Shown: piece by piece, positions 32,817 through 47,076 of the stretch
How positions within the stretch are numbered: position 1 is the first letter of the stretch
Layout: each line of letters opens with the position of its first letter
DNA from: Limanda limanda
Lineage: Eukaryota; Chordata; Actinopteri; Pleuronectiformes; Pleuronectidae
Length of the DNA: 64,000 nt
Assembly (NCBI RefSeq): GCF_963576545.1
Contig: NW_026870450.1
Location: 232,962 to 296,961 of the forward strand
Direction: 5' to 3'
The notes under the pieces: model-generated
The model's database searches: none
Told to the model about the DNA's origin: nothing
Seen by the model: the letters and a program-made list of their open reading frames with translations, nothing else
Made by a program: the position numbers and the translations under genes

Positions 32817-35391
32817 TTGAATAACTTTTTTTGTGAAGGTCGGAGAGACTTGCAAGTAGGCTCTACCCCCACTAAATGGGGTTGCGCGCATCGATCGGTA
32901 CCATTCTTGAGCTTCTCCGACTTTCGGAAGGGTTAGGGTTAGGGTTAGGGATGAAAGCACATAGGAGAAAGAGATATTCTTGAATAACTTTTTTTGTGAA
33001 GGTCGGAGAGACTTGCAAGTAGGCTCTACCCCCACTAAATGGGGTAGCGCGCATCGATCGGTACCATCCTTGAGCTTCTCCGACTTTCGGAAGGGTTAGG
33101 GTTAGGGTTAGGGATGAAAGCACATAGGAGAAAGAGATATTCTTGAATAACTTTTTTTGTGAAGGTCGGAGAGACTTGCAAGTAGGCTCTACCCCCACTA
33201 AATGGGGTAGCGCGCATCGATCGGTACCATCCTTGAGCTTCTCCGACTTTCGGAAGGGTTAGGGTTAGGGTTAGGGATGAAAGCACATAGGAGAAAGAGA
33301 TATTCTTGAATAACTTTTTTTTGAAGGTCGGAGAGACTTGGAAAGTGGTTGCATCTGGACTAATTTGGGTCCTGCGGATCGATTGGTACCATCCCCGAGC
33401 TTGTACGACCTTCGGAAGAGGTCGACCGACGAAATTCCCCCAAATCTGAGGAGATATTCTTGAATAACTTTTTTTGTGAAGGTCGGAGAGACTTGCAAGT
33501 AGGCTCTACCCCCACTAAATGGGGTTGCGCGCATCGATCGGTACCATCCTTGAGCTTCTCCGACTTTCGGAAGGGTTAGGGTTAGGGTTAGGGATGAAAG
33601 CACATAGGAGAAAGAGATATTCTTGAATAACTTTTTTTGTGAAGGTCGGAGAGACTTGCAAGTAGGCTCTACCCCCACTAAATGGGGTAACGCGCATCGA
33701 TCGGTACCATCCTTGAGCTTCTCCGACGTTCGGAAGGGTTAGGGTTAGGGTTAGGGATGAAAGCACATAGGAGAAAGAGATATTCTTGAATAACTTTTTT
33801 TGTGAAGGTCGGAGAGACTTGGAAAGTGGTTGCATCTGGACTAATTTGGGTCCTGCGGATCGATTGGTACCATCCCCGAGCTTGTACGACCTTCGGAAGA
33901 GGTCGACCGACGAAATTCCCCCAAATCTGAGGAGATATTCTTGAATAACTTTTTTTGTGAAGGTCGGAGAGACTTGCAAGTAGGCTCTACCCCCACTAAA
34001 TGGGGTAGCGCGCATCGATCGGTACCATCCTTGAGCTTCTCCGACTTTCGGAAGGGTTAGGGTTAGGGTTAGGGATGAAAGCACATAGGAGAAAGAGATA
34101 TTCTTGAATAACTTTTTTTGTGAAGGTCGGAGAGACTTGCAAGTAGGCTCTACCCCCACTAAATGGGGTAGCGCGCATCGATCGGTACCATCCTTGAGCT
34201 TCTCCGACTTTCGGAAGGGTTAGGGTTAGGGTTAGGGATGAAAGCACATAGGAGAAAGAGATATTCTTGAATAACTTTTTTTGTGAAGGTCGGAGAGACT
34301 TGGAAAGTGGTTGCATCTGGACTAATTTGGGTCCTGCGGATCGATTGGTACCATCCCCGAGCTTGTACGACCTTCGGAAGAGGTCGACCGACGAAATTCC
34401 CCCAAATCTGAGGAGATATTCTTGAATAACTTTTTTTGTGAAGGTCGGAGAGACTTGCAAGTAGGCTCTACCCCCACTAAATGGGGTAGCGCGCATCGAT
34501 CGGTACCATCCTTGAGCTTCTCCGACTTTCGGAAGGGTTAGGGTTAGGGTTAGGGATGAAAGCACATAGGAGAAAGAGATATTCTTGAATAACTTTTTTT
34601 GTGAAGGTCGGAGAGACTTGCAAGTAGGCTCTACCCCCACTAAATGGGGTAGCGCGCATCGATCGGTACCATCCTTGAGCTTCTCCGACTTTCGGAAGGG
34701 TTAGGGTTAGGGTTAGGGATGAAAGCACATAGGAGAAAGAGATATTCTTGAATAACTTTTTTTGTGAAGGTCGGAGAGACTTGGAAAGTGGTTGCATCTG
34801 GACTAATTTGGGTCCTGCGGATCGATTGGTACCATCCCCGAGCTTGTACGACCTTCGGAAGAGGTCGACCGACGAAATTCCCCCAAATCTGAGGAGATAT
34901 TCTTGAATAACTTTTTTTGTGAAGGTCGGAGAGACTTGCAAGTAGGCTCTACCCCCACTAAATGGGGTTGCGCGCATCGATCGGTACCATTCTTGAGCTT
35001 CTCCGACTTTCGGAAGGGTTAGGGTTAGGGTTAGGGATGAAAGCACATAGGAGAAAGAGATATTCTTGAATAACTTTTTTTGTGAAGGTCGGAGAGACTT
35101 GCAAGTAGGCTCTACCCCCACTAAATGGGGTAGCGCGCATCGATCGGTACCATCCTTGAGCTTCTCCGACTTTCGGAAGGGTTAGGGTTAGGGTTAGGGA
35201 TGAAAGCACATAGGAGAAAGAGATATTCTTGAATAACTTTTTTTGTGAAGGTCGGAGAGACTTGCAAGTAGGCTCTACCCCCACTAAATGGGGTAGCGCG
35301 CATCGATCGGTACCATCCTTGAGCTTCTCCGACTTTCGGAAGGGTTAGGGTTAGGGTTAGGGATGAAAGCACATAGGAGAAAGAGATATTC
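31220..35391 (+). repeat. 2086-bp tandem duplication (B' AA B AA B AA B AAA) x2
   Basis: 31220-33305 and 33306-35391 match unit for unit. B' is at 31220 and 33306, G68A/T106G is in the A at 31537 and 33623, C89T is in the A at 32817 and 34903, and each copy ends in an AAA run. The first copy overlaps the second copy of the 2885-bp duplication, so the events are nested. Confidence 0.87.
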
Positions 35392-36190
35392 TTGAATAAC
35401 TTTTTTTGTGAAGGTCGGAGAGACTTGGAAAGTGGTTGCATCTGGACTAATTTGGGTCCTGCGGATCGATTGGTACCATCCCCGAGCTTGTACGACCTTC
35501 GGAAGAGGTCGACCGACGAAATTCCCCCAAATCTGAGGAGATATTCTTGAATAACTTTTTTTGTGAAGGTCGGAGAGACTTGCAAGTAGGCTCTACCCCC
35601 ACTAAATGGGGTTGCGCGCATCGATCGGTACCATTCTTGAGCTTCTCCGACTTTCGGAAGGGTTAGGGTTAGGGTTAGGGATGAAAGCACATAGGAGAAA
35701 GAGATATTCTTGAATAACTTTTTTTGTGAAGGTCGGAGAGACTTGCAAGTAGGCTCTACCCCCACTAAATGGGGTAGCGCGCATCGATCGGTACCATCCT
35801 TGAGCTTCTCCGACTTTCGGAAGGGTTAGGGTTAGGGTTAGGGATGAAAGCACATAGGAGAAAGAGATATTCTTGAATAACTTTTTTTGTGAAGGTCGGA
35901 GAGACTTGGAAAGTGGTTGCATCTGGACTAATTTGGGTCCTGCGGATCGATTGGTACCATCCCCGAGCTTGTACGACCTTCGGAAGAGGTCGACCGACGA
36001 AATTCCCCCAAATCTGAGGAGATATTCTTGAATAACTTTTTTTGTGAAGGTCGGAGAGACTTGCAAGTAGGCTCTACCCCCACTAAATGGGGTTGCGCGC
36101 ATCGATCAGTACCATCCTTGAGCTTCTCCGACTTTCGGAAGGGTTAGGGTTAGGGTTAGGGATGAAAGCACATAGGAGAAAGAGATATTC

Positions 36191-39100
36191 TTGAATAACT
36201 TTTTTTGTGAAGGTCGGAGAGACTTGGAAAGTGGTTGCATCTGGACTAATTTGGGTCCTGCGGATCGATTGGTACCATCCCCGAGCTTGTACGACCTTCG
36301 GAAGAGGTCGACCGACGAAATTCCCCCAAATCTGAGGAGATATTCTTGAATAACTTTTTTTGTGAAGGTCGGAGAGACTTGCAAGTAGGCTCTACCCCCA
36401 CTAAATGGGGTTGCGCACATCGATCAGTACCATCCTTGAGCTTCTCCGACTTTCGGAAGGGTTAGGGTTAGGGTTAGGGATGAAAGCACATAGGAGAAAG
36501 AGATATTCTTGAATAACTTTTTTTGTGAAGGTCGGAGAGACTTGCAAGTAGGCTCTACCCCCACTAAATGGGGTAGCGCGCATCGATCGGTACCATCCTT
36601 GAGCTTCTCCGACTTTCGGAAGGGTTAGGGTTAGGGTTAGGGATGAAAGCACATAGGAGAAAGAGATATTCTTGAATAACTTTTTTTGTGAAGGTCGGAG
36701 AGACTTGGAAAGTGGTTGCATCTGGACTAATTTGGGTCCTGCGGATCGATTGGTACCATCCCCGAGCTTGTACGACCTTCGGAAGAGGTCGACCGACGAA
36801 ATTCCCCCAAATCTGAGGAGATATTCTTGAATAACTTTTTTTGTGAAGGTCGGAGAGACTTGCAAGTAGGCTCTACCCCCACTAAATGGGGTTGCGCGCA
36901 TCGATCAGTACCATCTTTGAGCTTCTCCGACTTTCGGAAGGGTTAGGGTTAGGGTTAGGGATGAAAGCACATAGGAGAAAGAGATATTCTTGAATAACTT
37001 TTTTTGTGAAGGTCGGAGAGACTTGCAAGTAGGCTCTACCCCCACTAAATGGGGTAGCGCGCATCGATCGGTACCATCTTTGAGCTTCTCCGACTTTCGG
37101 AAGGGTTAGGGTTAGGGTTAGGGATGAAAGCACATAGGAGAAAGAGATATTCTTGAATAACTTTTTTTTGAAGGTCGGAGAGACTTGGAAAGTGGTTGCA
37201 TCTGGACTAATTTGGGTCCTGCGGATCGATTGGTACCATCCCCGAGCTTGTACGACCTTCGGAAGAGGTCGACCGACGAAATTCCCCCAAATCTGAGGAG
37301 ATATTCTTGAATAACTTTTTTTGTGAAGGTCGGAGAGACTTGCAAGTAGGCTCTACCCCCACTAAATGGGGTAGCGCGCATCGATCGGTACCATCCTTGA
37401 GCTTCTCCGACTTTCGGAAGGGTTAGGGTTAGGGTTAGGGATGAAAGCACATAGGAGAAAGAGATATTCTTGAATAACTTTTTTTGTGAAGGTCGGAGAG
37501 ACTTGCAAGTAGGCTCTACCCCCACTAAATGGGGTAGCGCGCATCGATCGGTACCATCCTTGAGCTTCTCCGACTTTCGGAAGGGTTAGGGTTAGGGTTA
37601 GGGATGAAAGCACATAGGAGAAAGAGATATTCTTGAATAACTTTTTTTGTGAAGGTCGGAGAGACTTGGAAAGTGGTTGCATCTGGACTAATTTGGGTCC
37701 TGCGGATCGATTGGTACCATCCCCGAGCTTGTACGACCTTCGGAAGAGGTCGACCGACGAAATTCCCCCAAATCTGAGGAGATATTCTTGAATAACTTTT
37801 TTTGTGAAGGTCGGAGAGACTTGCAAGTAGGCTCTACCCCCACTAAATGGGGTTGCGCGCATCGATCGGTACCATTCTTGAGCTTCTCCGACTTTCGGAA
37901 GGGTTAGGGTTAGGGTTAGGGATGAAAGCACATAGGAGAAAGAGATATTCTTGAATAACTTTTTTTGTGAAGGTCGGAGAGACTTGCAAGTAGGCTCTAC
38001 CCCCACTAAATGGGGTAGCGCGCATCGATCGGTACCATCCTTGAGCTTCTCCGACTTTCGGAAGGGTTAGGGTTAGGGTTAGGGATGAAAGCACATAGGA
38101 GAAAGAGATATTCTTGAATAACTTTTTTTGTGAAGGTCGGAGAGACTTGGAAAGTGGTTGCATCTGGACTAATTTGGGTCCTGCGGATCGATTGGTACCA
38201 TCCCCGAGCTTGTACGACCTTTGGAAGAGGTCGACCGACGAAATTCCCCCAAATCTGAGGAGATATTCTTGAATAACTTTTTTTGTGAAGGTCGGAGAGA
38301 CTTGCAAGTAGGCTCTACCCCCACTAAATGGGGTTGCGCGCATCGATCAGTACCATCTTTGAGCTTCTCCGACTTTCGGAAGGGTTAGGGTTAGGGTTAG
38401 GGATGAAAGCACATAGGAGAAAGAGATATTCTTGAATAACTTTTTTTGTGAAGGTCGGAGAGACTTGCAAGTAGGCTCTACCCCCACTAAATGGGGTAGC
38501 GCGCATCGATCGGTACCATCCTTGAGCTTCTCCGACTTTCGGAAGGGTTAGGGTTAGGGTTAGGGATGAAAGCACATAGGAGAAAGAGATATTCTTGAAT
38601 AACTTTTTTTTGAAGGTCGGAGAGACTTGGAAAGTGGTTGCATCTGGACTAATTTGGGTCCTGCGGATCGATTGGTACCATCCCCGAGCTTGTACGACCT
38701 TCGGAAGAGGTCGACCGACGAAATTCCCCCAAATCTGAGGAGATATTCTTGAATAACTTTTTTTGTGAAGGTCGGAGAGACTTGCAAGTAGGCTCTACCC
38801 CCACTAAATGGGGTTGCGCGCATCGATCGGTACCATCCTTGAGCTTCTCCGACTTTCGGAAGGGTTAGGGTTAGGGTTAGGGATGAAAGCACATAGGAGA
38901 AAGAGATATTCTTGAATAACTTTTTTTGTGAAGGTCGGAGAGACTTGCAAGTAGGCTCTACCCCCACTAAATGGGGTAACGCGCATCGATCGGTACCATC
39001 CTTGAGCTTCTCCGACGTTCGGAAGGGTTAGGGTTAGGGTTAGGGATGAAAGCACATAGGAGAAAGAGATATTCTTGAATAACTTTTTTTGTGAAGGTCG

Positions 39101-41633
39101 GAGAGACTTGGAAAGTGGTTGCATCTGGACTAATTTGGGTCCTGCGGATCGATTGGTACCATCCCCGAGCTTGTACGACCTTCGGAAGAGGTCGACCGAC
39201 GAAATTCCCCCAAATCTGAGGAGATATTCTTGAATAACTTTTTTTGTGAAGGTCGGAGAGACTTGCAAGTAGGCTCTACCCCCACTAAATGGGGTAGCGC
39301 GCATCGATCGGTACCATCCTTGAGCTTCTCCGACTTTCGGAAGGGTTAGGGTTAGGGTTAGGGATGAAAGCACATAGGAGAAAGAGATATTCTTGAATAA
39401 CTTTTTTTGTGAAGGTCGGAGAGACTTGCAAGTAGGCTCTACCCCCACTAAATGGGGTAGCGCGCATCGATCGGTACCATCCTTGAGCTTCTCCGACTTT
39501 CGGAAGGGTTAGGGTTAGGGTTAGGGATGAAAGCACATAGGAGAAAGAGATATTCTTGAATAACTTTTTTTGTGAAGGTCGGAGAGACTTGGAAAGTGGT
39601 TGCATCTGGACTAATTTGGGTCCTGCGGATCGATTGGTACCATCCCCGAGCTTGTACGACCTTCGGAAGAGGTCGACCGACGAAATTCCCCCAAATCTGA
39701 GGAGATATTCTTGAATAACTTTTTTTGTGAAGGTCGGAGAGACTTGCAAGTAGGCTCTACCCCCACTAAATGGGGTAGCGCGCATCGATCGGTACCATCC
39801 TTGAGCTTCTCCGACTTTCGGAAGGGTTAGGGTTAGGGTTAGGGATGAAAGCACATAGGAGAAAGAGATATTCTTGAATAACTTTTTTTGTGAAGGTCGG
39901 AGAGACTTGCAAGTAGGCTCTACCCCCACTAAATGGGGTAGCGCGCATCGATCGGTACCATCCTTGAGCTTCTCCGACTTTCGGAAGGGTTAGGGTTAGG
40001 GTTAGGGATGAAAGCACATAGGAGAAAGAGATATTCTTGAATAACTTTTTTTGTGAAGGTCGGAGAGACTTGGAAAGTGGTTGCATCTGGACTAATTTGG
40101 GTCCTGCGGATCGATTGGTACCATCCCCGAGCTTGTACGACCTTCGGAAGAGGTCGACCGACGAAATTCCCCCAAATCTGAGGAGATATTCTTGAATAAC
40201 TTTTTTTGTGAAGGTCGGAGAGACTTGCAAGTAGGCTCTACCCCCACTAAATGGGGTTGCGCGCATCGATCGGTACCATCCTTGAGCTTCTCCGACTTTC
40301 GGAAGGGTTAGGGTTAGGGTTAGGGATGAAAGCACATAGGAGAAAGAGATATTCTTGAATAACTTTTTTTTGAAGGTCGGAGAGACTTGGAAAGTGGTTG
40401 CATCTGGACTAATTTGGGTCCTGCGGATCGATTGGTACCATCCCCGAGCTTGTACGACCTTCGGAAGAGGTCGACCGACGAAATTCCCCCAAATCTGAGG
40501 AGATATTCTTGAATAACTTTTTTTGTGAAGGTCGGAGAGACTTGCAAGTAGGCTCTACCCCCACTAAATGGGGTTGCGCGCATCGATCGGTACCATCCTT
40601 GAGCTTCTCCGACTTTCGGAAGGGTTAGGGTTAGGGTTAGGGATGAAAGCACATAGGAGAAAGAGATATTCTTGAATAACTTTTTTTGTGAAGGTCGGAG
40701 AGACTTGCAAGTAGGCTCTACCCCCACTAAATGGGGTAACGCGCATCGATCGGTACCATCCTTGAGCTTCTCCGACGTTCGGAAGGGTTAGGGTTAGGGT
40801 TAGGGATGAAAGCACATAGGAGAAAGAGATATTCTTGAATAACTTTTTTTGTGAAGGTCGGAGAGACTTGGAAAGTGGTTGCATCTGGACTAATTTGGGT
40901 CCTGCGGATCGATTGGTACCATCCCCGAGCTTGTACGACCTTCGGAAGAGGTCGACCGACGAAATTCCCCCAAATCTGAGGAGATATTCTTGAATAACTT
41001 TTTTTGTGAAGGTCGGAGAGACTTGCAAGTAGGCTCTACCCCCACTAAATGGGGTAGCGCGCATCGATCGGTACCATCCTTGAGCTTCTCCGACTTTCGG
41101 AAGGGTTAGGGTTAGGGTTAGGGATGAAAGCACATAGGAGAAAGAGATATTCTTGAATAACTTTTTTTGTGAAGGTCGGAGAGACTTGCAAGTAGGCTCT
41201 ACCCCCACTAAATGGGGTAGCGCGCATCGATCGGTACCATCCTTGAGCTTCTCCGACTTTCGGAAGGGTTAGGGTTAGGGTTAGGGATGAAAGCACATAG
41301 GAGAAAGAGATATTCTTGAATAACTTTTTTTGTGAAGGTCGGAGAGACTTGGAAAGTGGTTGCATCTGGACTAATTTGGGTCCTGCGGATCGATTGGTAC
41401 CATCCCCGAGCTTGTACGACCTTCGGAAGAGGTCGACCGACGAAATTCCCCCAAATCTGAGGAGATATTCTTGAATAACTTTTTTTGTGAAGGTCGGAGA
41501 GACTTGCAAGTAGGCTCTACCCCCACTAAATGGGGTAGCGCGCATCGATCGGTACCATCCTTGAGCTTCTCCGACTTTCGGAAGGGTTAGGGTTAGGGTT
41601 AGGGATGAAAGCACATAGGAGAAAGAGATATTC
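36191..41633 (+). repeat. 5443-bp tandem duplication, copy 1
   Basis: Unit order is B AA B AA B' AA B AA B AA B' AA B AA B AA B A B' AA B AA B A: 12 B (three B') and 22 A, which adds up to exactly 5443 bp. B starts: 36191, 36672, 37153(B'), 37633, 38114, 38595(B'), 39075, 39556, 40037, 40355(B'), 40835, 41316. Markers are G72A in the A at 36346, C90T in the A at 36827 and 36990, C109T in the B at 38114, and G68A/T106G in the A at 38912 and 40672. The part 36827-40191 also matches 26567-29931 at an offset of 10260. Confidence 0.9.
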
Positions 41634-44600
41634 TTGAATAACTTTTTTTGTGAAGGTCGGAGAGACTTGGAAAGTGGTTGCATCTGGACTAATTTGGGTC
41701 CTGCGGATCGATTGGTACCATCCCCGAGCTTGTACGACCTTCGGAAGAGGTCGACCGACGAAATTCCCCCAAATCTGAGGAGATATTCTTGAATAACTTT
41801 TTTTGTGAAGGTCGGAGAGACTTGCAAGTAGGCTCTACCCCCACTAAATGGGGTTGCGCACATCGATCAGTACCATCCTTGAGCTTCTCCGACTTTCGGA
41901 AGGGTTAGGGTTAGGGTTAGGGATGAAAGCACATAGGAGAAAGAGATATTCTTGAATAACTTTTTTTGTGAAGGTCGGAGAGACTTGCAAGTAGGCTCTA
42001 CCCCCACTAAATGGGGTAGCGCGCATCGATCGGTACCATCCTTGAGCTTCTCCGACTTTCGGAAGGGTTAGGGTTAGGGTTAGGGATGAAAGCACATAGG
42101 AGAAAGAGATATTCTTGAATAACTTTTTTTGTGAAGGTCGGAGAGACTTGGAAAGTGGTTGCATCTGGACTAATTTGGGTCCTGCGGATCGATTGGTACC
42201 ATCCCCGAGCTTGTACGACCTTCGGAAGAGGTCGACCGACGAAATTCCCCCAAATCTGAGGAGATATTCTTGAATAACTTTTTTTGTGAAGGTCGGAGAG
42301 ACTTGCAAGTAGGCTCTACCCCCACTAAATGGGGTTGCGCGCATCGATCAGTACCATCTTTGAGCTTCTCCGACTTTCGGAAGGGTTAGGGTTAGGGTTA
42401 GGGATGAAAGCACATAGGAGAAAGAGATATTCTTGAATAACTTTTTTTGTGAAGGTCGGAGAGACTTGCAAGTAGGCTCTACCCCCACTAAATGGGGTAG
42501 CGCGCATCGATCGGTACCATCTTTGAGCTTCTCCGACTTTCGGAAGGGTTAGGGTTAGGGTTAGGGATGAAAGCACATAGGAGAAAGAGATATTCTTGAA
42601 TAACTTTTTTTTGAAGGTCGGAGAGACTTGGAAAGTGGTTGCATCTGGACTAATTTGGGTCCTGCGGATCGATTGGTACCATCCCCGAGCTTGTACGACC
42701 TTCGGAAGAGGTCGACCGACGAAATTCCCCCAAATCTGAGGAGATATTCTTGAATAACTTTTTTTGTGAAGGTCGGAGAGACTTGCAAGTAGGCTCTACC
42801 CCCACTAAATGGGGTAGCGCGCATCGATCGGTACCATCCTTGAGCTTCTCCGACTTTCGGAAGGGTTAGGGTTAGGGTTAGGGATGAAAGCACATAGGAG
42901 AAAGAGATATTCTTGAATAACTTTTTTTGTGAAGGTCGGAGAGACTTGCAAGTAGGCTCTACCCCCACTAAATGGGGTAGCGCGCATCGATCGGTACCAT
43001 CCTTGAGCTTCTCCGACTTTCGGAAGGGTTAGGGTTAGGGTTAGGGATGAAAGCACATAGGAGAAAGAGATATTCTTGAATAACTTTTTTTGTGAAGGTC
43101 GGAGAGACTTGGAAAGTGGTTGCATCTGGACTAATTTGGGTCCTGCGGATCGATTGGTACCATCCCCGAGCTTGTACGACCTTCGGAAGAGGTCGACCGA
43201 CGAAATTCCCCCAAATCTGAGGAGATATTCTTGAATAACTTTTTTTGTGAAGGTCGGAGAGACTTGCAAGTAGGCTCTACCCCCACTAAATGGGGTTGCG
43301 CGCATCGATCGGTACCATTCTTGAGCTTCTCCGACTTTCGGAAGGGTTAGGGTTAGGGTTAGGGATGAAAGCACATAGGAGAAAGAGATATTCTTGAATA
43401 ACTTTTTTTGTGAAGGTCGGAGAGACTTGCAAGTAGGCTCTACCCCCACTAAATGGGGTAGCGCGCATCGATCGGTACCATCCTTGAGCTTCTCCGACTT
43501 TCGGAAGGGTTAGGGTTAGGGTTAGGGATGAAAGCACATAGGAGAAAGAGATATTCTTGAATAACTTTTTTTGTGAAGGTCGGAGAGACTTGGAAAGTGG
43601 TTGCATCTGGACTAATTTGGGTCCTGCGGATCGATTGGTACCATCCCCGAGCTTGTACGACCTTTGGAAGAGGTCGACCGACGAAATTCCCCCAAATCTG
43701 AGGAGATATTCTTGAATAACTTTTTTTGTGAAGGTCGGAGAGACTTGCAAGTAGGCTCTACCCCCACTAAATGGGGTTGCGCGCATCGATCAGTACCATC
43801 TTTGAGCTTCTCCGACTTTCGGAAGGGTTAGGGTTAGGGTTAGGGATGAAAGCACATAGGAGAAAGAGATATTCTTGAATAACTTTTTTTGTGAAGGTCG
43901 GAGAGACTTGCAAGTAGGCTCTACCCCCACTAAATGGGGTAGCGCGCATCGATCGGTACCATCCTTGAGCTTCTCCGACTTTCGGAAGGGTTAGGGTTAG
44001 GGTTAGGGATGAAAGCACATAGGAGAAAGAGATATTCTTGAATAACTTTTTTTTGAAGGTCGGAGAGACTTGGAAAGTGGTTGCATCTGGACTAATTTGG
44101 GTCCTGCGGATCGATTGGTACCATCCCCGAGCTTGTACGACCTTCGGAAGAGGTCGACCGACGAAATTCCCCCAAATCTGAGGAGATATTCTTGAATAAC
44201 TTTTTTTGTGAAGGTCGGAGAGACTTGCAAGTAGGCTCTACCCCCACTAAATGGGGTTGCGCGCATCGATCGGTACCATCCTTGAGCTTCTCCGACTTTC
44301 GGAAGGGTTAGGGTTAGGGTTAGGGATGAAAGCACATAGGAGAAAGAGATATTCTTGAATAACTTTTTTTGTGAAGGTCGGAGAGACTTGCAAGTAGGCT
44401 CTACCCCCACTAAATGGGGTAACGCGCATCGATCGGTACCATCCTTGAGCTTCTCCGACGTTCGGAAGGGTTAGGGTTAGGGTTAGGGATGAAAGCACAT
44501 AGGAGAAAGAGATATTCTTGAATAACTTTTTTTGTGAAGGTCGGAGAGACTTGGAAAGTGGTTGCATCTGGACTAATTTGGGTCCTGCGGATCGATTGGT

Positions 44601-47076
44601 ACCATCCCCGAGCTTGTACGACCTTCGGAAGAGGTCGACCGACGAAATTCCCCCAAATCTGAGGAGATATTCTTGAATAACTTTTTTTGTGAAGGTCGGA
44701 GAGACTTGCAAGTAGGCTCTACCCCCACTAAATGGGGTAGCGCGCATCGATCGGTACCATCCTTGAGCTTCTCCGACTTTCGGAAGGGTTAGGGTTAGGG
44801 TTAGGGATGAAAGCACATAGGAGAAAGAGATATTCTTGAATAACTTTTTTTGTGAAGGTCGGAGAGACTTGCAAGTAGGCTCTACCCCCACTAAATGGGG
44901 TAGCGCGCATCGATCGGTACCATCCTTGAGCTTCTCCGACTTTCGGAAGGGTTAGGGTTAGGGTTAGGGATGAAAGCACATAGGAGAAAGAGATATTCTT
45001 GAATAACTTTTTTTGTGAAGGTCGGAGAGACTTGGAAAGTGGTTGCATCTGGACTAATTTGGGTCCTGCGGATCGATTGGTACCATCCCCGAGCTTGTAC
45101 GACCTTCGGAAGAGGTCGACCGACGAAATTCCCCCAAATCTGAGGAGATATTCTTGAATAACTTTTTTTGTGAAGGTCGGAGAGACTTGCAAGTAGGCTC
45201 TACCCCCACTAAATGGGGTAGCGCGCATCGATCGGTACCATCCTTGAGCTTCTCCGACTTTCGGAAGGGTTAGGGTTAGGGTTAGGGATGAAAGCACATA
45301 GGAGAAAGAGATATTCTTGAATAACTTTTTTTGTGAAGGTCGGAGAGACTTGCAAGTAGGCTCTACCCCCACTAAATGGGGTAGCGCGCATCGATCGGTA
45401 CCATCCTTGAGCTTCTCCGACTTTCGGAAGGGTTAGGGTTAGGGTTAGGGATGAAAGCACATAGGAGAAAGAGATATTCTTGAATAACTTTTTTTGTGAA
45501 GGTCGGAGAGACTTGGAAAGTGGTTGCATCTGGACTAATTTGGGTCCTGCGGATCGATTGGTACCATCCCCGAGCTTGTACGACCTTCGGAAGAGGTCGA
45601 CCGACGAAATTCCCCCAAATCTGAGGAGATATTCTTGAATAACTTTTTTTGTGAAGGTCGGAGAGACTTGCAAGTAGGCTCTACCCCCACTAAATGGGGT
45701 TGCGCGCATCGATCGGTACCATCCTTGAGCTTCTCCGACTTTCGGAAGGGTTAGGGTTAGGGTTAGGGATGAAAGCACATAGGAGAAAGAGATATTCTTG
45801 AATAACTTTTTTTTGAAGGTCGGAGAGACTTGGAAAGTGGTTGCATCTGGACTAATTTGGGTCCTGCGGATCGATTGGTACCATCCCCGAGCTTGTACGA
45901 CCTTCGGAAGAGGTCGACCGACGAAATTCCCCCAAATCTGAGGAGATATTCTTGAATAACTTTTTTTGTGAAGGTCGGAGAGACTTGCAAGTAGGCTCTA
46001 CCCCCACTAAATGGGGTTGCGCGCATCGATCGGTACCATCCTTGAGCTTCTCCGACTTTCGGAAGGGTTAGGGTTAGGGTTAGGGATGAAAGCACATAGG
46101 AGAAAGAGATATTCTTGAATAACTTTTTTTGTGAAGGTCGGAGAGACTTGCAAGTAGGCTCTACCCCCACTAAATGGGGTAACGCGCATCGATCGGTACC
46201 ATCCTTGAGCTTCTCCGACGTTCGGAAGGGTTAGGGTTAGGGTTAGGGATGAAAGCACATAGGAGAAAGAGATATTCTTGAATAACTTTTTTTGTGAAGG
46301 TCGGAGAGACTTGGAAAGTGGTTGCATCTGGACTAATTTGGGTCCTGCGGATCGATTGGTACCATCCCCGAGCTTGTACGACCTTCGGAAGAGGTCGACC
46401 GACGAAATTCCCCCAAATCTGAGGAGATATTCTTGAATAACTTTTTTTGTGAAGGTCGGAGAGACTTGCAAGTAGGCTCTACCCCCACTAAATGGGGTAG
46501 CGCGCATCGATCGGTACCATCCTTGAGCTTCTCCGACTTTCGGAAGGGTTAGGGTTAGGGTTAGGGATGAAAGCACATAGGAGAAAGAGATATTCTTGAA
46601 TAACTTTTTTTGTGAAGGTCGGAGAGACTTGCAAGTAGGCTCTACCCCCACTAAATGGGGTAGCGCGCATCGATCGGTACCATCCTTGAGCTTCTCCGAC
46701 TTTCGGAAGGGTTAGGGTTAGGGTTAGGGATGAAAGCACATAGGAGAAAGAGATATTCTTGAATAACTTTTTTTGTGAAGGTCGGAGAGACTTGGAAAGT
46801 GGTTGCATCTGGACTAATTTGGGTCCTGCGGATCGATTGGTACCATCCCCGAGCTTGTACGACCTTCGGAAGAGGTCGACCGACGAAATTCCCCCAAATC
46901 TGAGGAGATATTCTTGAATAACTTTTTTTGTGAAGGTCGGAGAGACTTGCAAGTAGGCTCTACCCCCACTAAATGGGGTAGCGCGCATCGATCGGTACCA
47001 TCCTTGAGCTTCTCCGACTTTCGGAAGGGTTAGGGTTAGGGTTAGGGATGAAAGCACATAGGAGAAAGAGATATTC
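41634..47076 (+). repeat. 5443-bp tandem duplication, copy 2
   Basis: This follows copy 1 directly with the same unit order and markers. B starts: 41634, 42115, 42596(B'), 43076, 43557, 44038(B'), 44518, 44999, 45480, 45798(B'), 46278, 46759. G72A is in the A at 41789, C90T in the A at 42270 and 42433, C109T in the B at 43557, and G68A/T106G in the A at 44355 and 46115. I saw no sequence difference from copy 1 by eye. To the left of copy 1 (A 36028, T67/A81) and at the end of copy 1 (A 41471, A67/G81) the sequences differ, which sets the boundary. Confidence 0.9.

Larger units (their letters stand above)
26567..36190 (+). repeat. Homogeneous AAB region with nested duplications
   Basis: B starts: 26893(B'), 27373, 27854, 28335(B'), 28815, 29296, 29777, 30258, 30739, 31220(B'), 31700, 32181, 32662, 33306(B'), 33786, 34267, 34748, 35392, 35873. 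AAB (481 bp) dominates, with AAA runs at 32817 and 34903. After the B' at 28335, 31220 and 33306, the second A carries the linked pair G68A and T106G. The segment contains a 2885-bp and a 2086-bp tandem duplication. Private changes are very few, which indicates recent amplification. Confidence 0.9.
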
